Below, piece after piece: positions 5,089-6,361 of a stretch of 6,361 nucleotides of DNA. Every line of letters begins with the position of its first letter. The stretch's first letter is position 1. Where the stretch lies: NCBI GenBank assembly GCA_009922295.1, contig RFWA01000144.1, positions 1 to 6,361 of the forward strand, read 5' to 3'. The notes beneath the pieces were generated by a model. That model worked only from the letters and a program-made list of their open reading frames with translations, did no database searches and had not been told where the DNA came from. Origin of the DNA: Betaproteobacteria bacterium. Lineage in GTDB: Bacteria > Pseudomonadota > Gammaproteobacteria > Burkholderiales > Burkholderiaceae_C. The position numbers were made by a program, and so were the translations under genes.

Positions 5089-6240
5089 TTATTTGCCTGC
5101 CTTGAAGCTGGTGAAGGTGCGGGTTTGCACGCGCCGTGCGTCCTGCGGCAGGGCGTCCGGTGCCATCATGGTCTTGGCGGCGGCGGCGTCCAGAAAGATG
5201 GACTTGTTCTCGGCCACGTCCTTTTTTACAAACTTCAGAGAGGCTGCGTTCGGATTGGCATAAAACACCTTGTTGGTCAGCGACGCGTGCACTTCTGGGC
5301 GTAGGATGTAGTTGATGAACAGGTGGGCGTTCTCTACATTTTTGGCGTCTTTGGGGATGGCCATGGTGTCAAAGAACAGGGTGGCGCCGGTCTTGGGCAC
5401 CAGTGCCTCGATCACCACCGGCTCTTTGGGCTTGCCCTTGGTTTTGGTCTTGGTGTCGGTCGCGGTAGCCGCCTCAGCGGCACGGCTGCGGGCGATGTTG
5501 ATGTCGCCCGAGAAACCCATGACCAGACATGTTGCGCCGCCCACCATGTCCTCAATGTAGCCCGATGACGAGAATTTGGTCACAAAGGGCCGGATGCCCT
5601 TGAGCAGCTTGGCAGCTTCGGCGTAGTCGGCTGCGTCCCGGCTGTACGGTGGCTTGCCCAGGTAGAGCAGGGCCGCTGGCAGCACCTCAGAGGCGGAGTC
5701 GAGCACGCTCACGCCGCAGCTCTTAAGCTTGCTGGCGTACTTGGGGTCAAACAGCAGGCTCCAAGCGTTCTCGGGCATGGGCATGTCGCCCAGCGCGGCC
5801 TTGACCTTGTTGACGTTGATACCGACCGTGACATAGCCCCACAGCCAGTCGACCAGGTGGGCGTTGCCAGGGTCCAGCTTGGCCAACTGGTCCAGCAGGC
5901 CCTTGTCGAGGTTGCCCCAGTTGCTGAGCTTGCTACGGTCCAGCTTTTGCAGCAGCCCGCCTTCGATCTGGGTCTTGGCAAAGTGCGAGCCCGGCACCAC
6001 GATGTCATAGCCGGTTTTGCCGGCTACCAGCTTGGCGTGCAGGATTTCGTTGTTATCGTAGGTGTCGTAGCGCACCTTGATACCAGTTTCTTTCTCAAAA
6101 TTTTTGATCGTGTCCTCGGCGATGTAGTCCGACCAGTTGTAAATATTGAGCACCTTGGGGTCAGCCGCCTGGGCCGCACCGGCCAGCAGCAGGGCGCCTG
6201 CGGCCAGGGCCAGGCCGAGTTGTTTGAATTTGAAGTTCAT
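5089..6240 (-). CDS. potF: Periplasmic polyamine-binding protein of the PotF/PotD family
   Basis: Such proteins capture putrescine or spermidine in the periplasm and deliver it to an ABC importer. I start at the ATG at 6238-6240 rather than the upstream in-frame codon at 6279, because it has a good AAAGGA site 8 bases away and gives a proper signal peptide: MNFKFKQLGLALAAG..., with likely cleavage after AQA at residue 25. The 383-residue product closely follows E. coli PotF as I recall it: VLNIYNWSDYIAEDT (30-44) with Trp36, Asp38 and Tyr39 near the ligand, VVPGS (81-85), KLKSCGVSVLDSASEV (171-186) with Glu185, GDI with Asp246, and ATLFFD (286-291) with Phe289 and Asp291. The position of PotF Trp244 is Phe243 here. 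A Lys/Thr-rich insert of about 14 residues (258-274) is also unusual. No permease or ATPase gene is in the window, so its partners must lie elsewhere. Substrate is inferred. Confidence 0.92.
   Translation of the reverse strand: MNFKFKQLGLALAAGALLLAGAAQAADPKVLNIYNWSDYIAEDTIKNFEKETGIKVRYDTYDNNEILHAKLVAGKTGYDIVVPGSHFAKTQIEGGLLQKLDRSKLSNWGNLDKGLLDQLAKLDPGNAHLVDWLWGYVTVGINVNKVKAALGDMPMPENAWSLLFDPKYASKLKSCGVSVLDSASEVLPAALLYLGKPPYSRDAADYAEAAKLLKGIRPFVTKFSSSGYIEDMVGGATCLVMGFSGDINIARSRAAEAATATDTKTKTKGKPKEPVVIEALVPKTGATLFFDTMAIPKDAKNVENAHLFINYILRPEVHASLTNKVFYANPNAASLKFVKKDVAENKSIFLDAAAAKTMMAPDALPQDARRVQTRTFTSFKAGK
5438..5467 (-). repeat. Imperfect hexanucleotide tandem repeat inside potF
   Basis: Five adjacent 6-base units read on the + strand as TTGGTT, TTGGTC, TTGGTG, TCGGTC and GCGGTA. 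In the coding frame this gives alternating Thr codons (ACC), producing ATATDTKTKTK. It accounts for most of the extra loop in the PotF-like protein. The unit length is a multiple of three, so copy changes would keep the frame. Confidence 0.65.
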
Positions 6241-6248
6241 CAGGGGCA

Positions 6249-6254
6249 TCCTTT
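6249..6254 (-). promoter_or_regulatory. Ribosome binding site of potF
   Basis: AAAGGA on the minus strand, 8 bases before the ATG at 6240. It decides the start: an in-frame ATG at 6249 would overlap it and one at 6279 has no such site and would spoil the signal peptide. Confidence 0.7.
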
Positions 6255-6268
6255 CAGCAAATGAAGGA
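6249..6268 (-). other. Possible hairpin covering the potF ribosome binding site
   Basis: On the minus strand TCCTTCA (6268-6262) can pair with TGAAAGGA (6256-6249) across a 5-base loop, with one bulged base. The downstream arm contains the Shine-Dalgarno sequence. Seven pairs, rich in A-U, make it only moderately stable. It would form fully only on transcripts starting upstream of 6268, such as read-through from the upstream gene. Confidence 0.35.
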
Positions 6269-6269
6269 A

Positions 6270-6278
6270 ATGATAGCA
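6270..6278 (-). promoter_or_regulatory. Possible extended -10 promoter for potF
   Basis: On the minus strand TGCTATCAT (6278-6270) fits the TGnTATAAT extended -10 pattern with one mismatch. No -35 box at 16-18 bases is convincing (a TTGAAT lies only 14 bases away). Use would give a start near 6263 and a leader of about 23 bases. It lies in the 51-base gap after the upstream gene. Confidence 0.4.
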
Positions 6279-6291
6279 AAGCCGCGCGGAT

Positions 6292-6361
6292 TCAAGCCGG
6301 TGGGAACAGGTCAACCCGGTCGGTGATGATGGCGTCGGTGCCCAGGTCCAGCAGGCGTTGC
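6292..6361 (-). CDS. ugpQ: Probable glycerophosphodiester phosphodiesterase, last 22 codons only
   Basis: Only the C-terminal end is in the window; the gene enters from the right edge and stops with TGA at 6292-6294. The visible peptide is QRLLDLGTDAIITDRVDLFPPA. The segment LGTDAIITDRVDL matches the typical end of the GDPD (UgpQ-type) TIM barrel, where G-x-D-x-I-x-T-D-x-P/V-D is a hallmark. Such enzymes split glycerophosphodiesters into glycerol-3-phosphate and an alcohol. The potF start lies 51 bases downstream on the same strand, so the two may be co-transcribed. The call rests on a short piece; the rest of the gene would settle it. Confidence 0.7.
   Translation of the reverse strand, partial: QRLLDLGTDAIITDRVDLFPPA

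Noticed and set aside
5078..5097. AAGC...GCTT stem followed by ATTT as a terminator
   Set aside because: Only 4 pairs and a very short T-stretch; such a pattern is expected by chance.
5312..6264. Open frames on the + strand opposite potF, one of 135 codons
   Set aside because: They mirror the strongly supported potF coding frame and show no family features.
6241..6279. 13-residue N-terminal extension of the PotF-like protein
   Set aside because: The start at 6240 has the ribosome binding site and gives a normal signal peptide; the extension would overlap the promoter and the hairpin.

Overview
The window looks like ordinary chromosome from a high-GC betaproteobacterium. The protein sequences and the order hemA-prfA-prmC-grxD next to proS fit the family Comamonadaceae (Rhodoferax/Polaromonas-like). 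This placement is from memory of the families, not from a search. I see no phage, plasmid, transposon, CRISPR, tRNA or rRNA signal, and no gap over 300 bases without a gene.

Layout: (1) The first 493 bases on the + strand are the C-terminal end of proS (prolyl-tRNA synthetase). (2) A lytic transglycosylase gene follows on the same strand and in the same frame. It has a complete catalytic core but no room for a signal peptide. (3) Bases 1026-4746 hold a minus-strand cluster, read in the order hemA (glutamyl-tRNA reductase), prfA (release factor 1), prmC (release factor glutamine methyltransferase) and grxD (CGFS monothiol glutaredoxin). (4) A small three-helix membrane protein of unknown function is divergent from hemA, 60 bases away. 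(5) Convergent with it, 3 bases away, is a potF-like periplasmic polyamine-binding protein on the minus strand. (6) The right edge holds the last 22 codons of a probable glycerophosphodiester phosphodiesterase (ugpQ) on the minus strand, upstream of potF.

How the genes work together: hemA starts tetrapyrrole synthesis from glutamyl-tRNA. PrmC methylates the Gln of the GGQ motif of RF1, made by the gene just upstream. GrxD handles Fe-S clusters and glutathione. The cluster therefore joins translation termination with heme and Fe-S metabolism, a linkage common in proteobacteria. The potF/ugpQ pair concerns periplasmic solute supply; no transporter permease or ATPase gene lies in the window.

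No clearly new system is visible. The points most worth a second look are the transglycosylase that lost its export signal, a perfect TATAAT placed so that hemA may be leaderless, an SD-less GTG start of prfA behind a C-rich leader and hairpin, a hexanucleotide tandem repeat expanding a loop in the PotF-like protein, and a Trp-to-Phe change at a likely ligand-stacking position of that protein.
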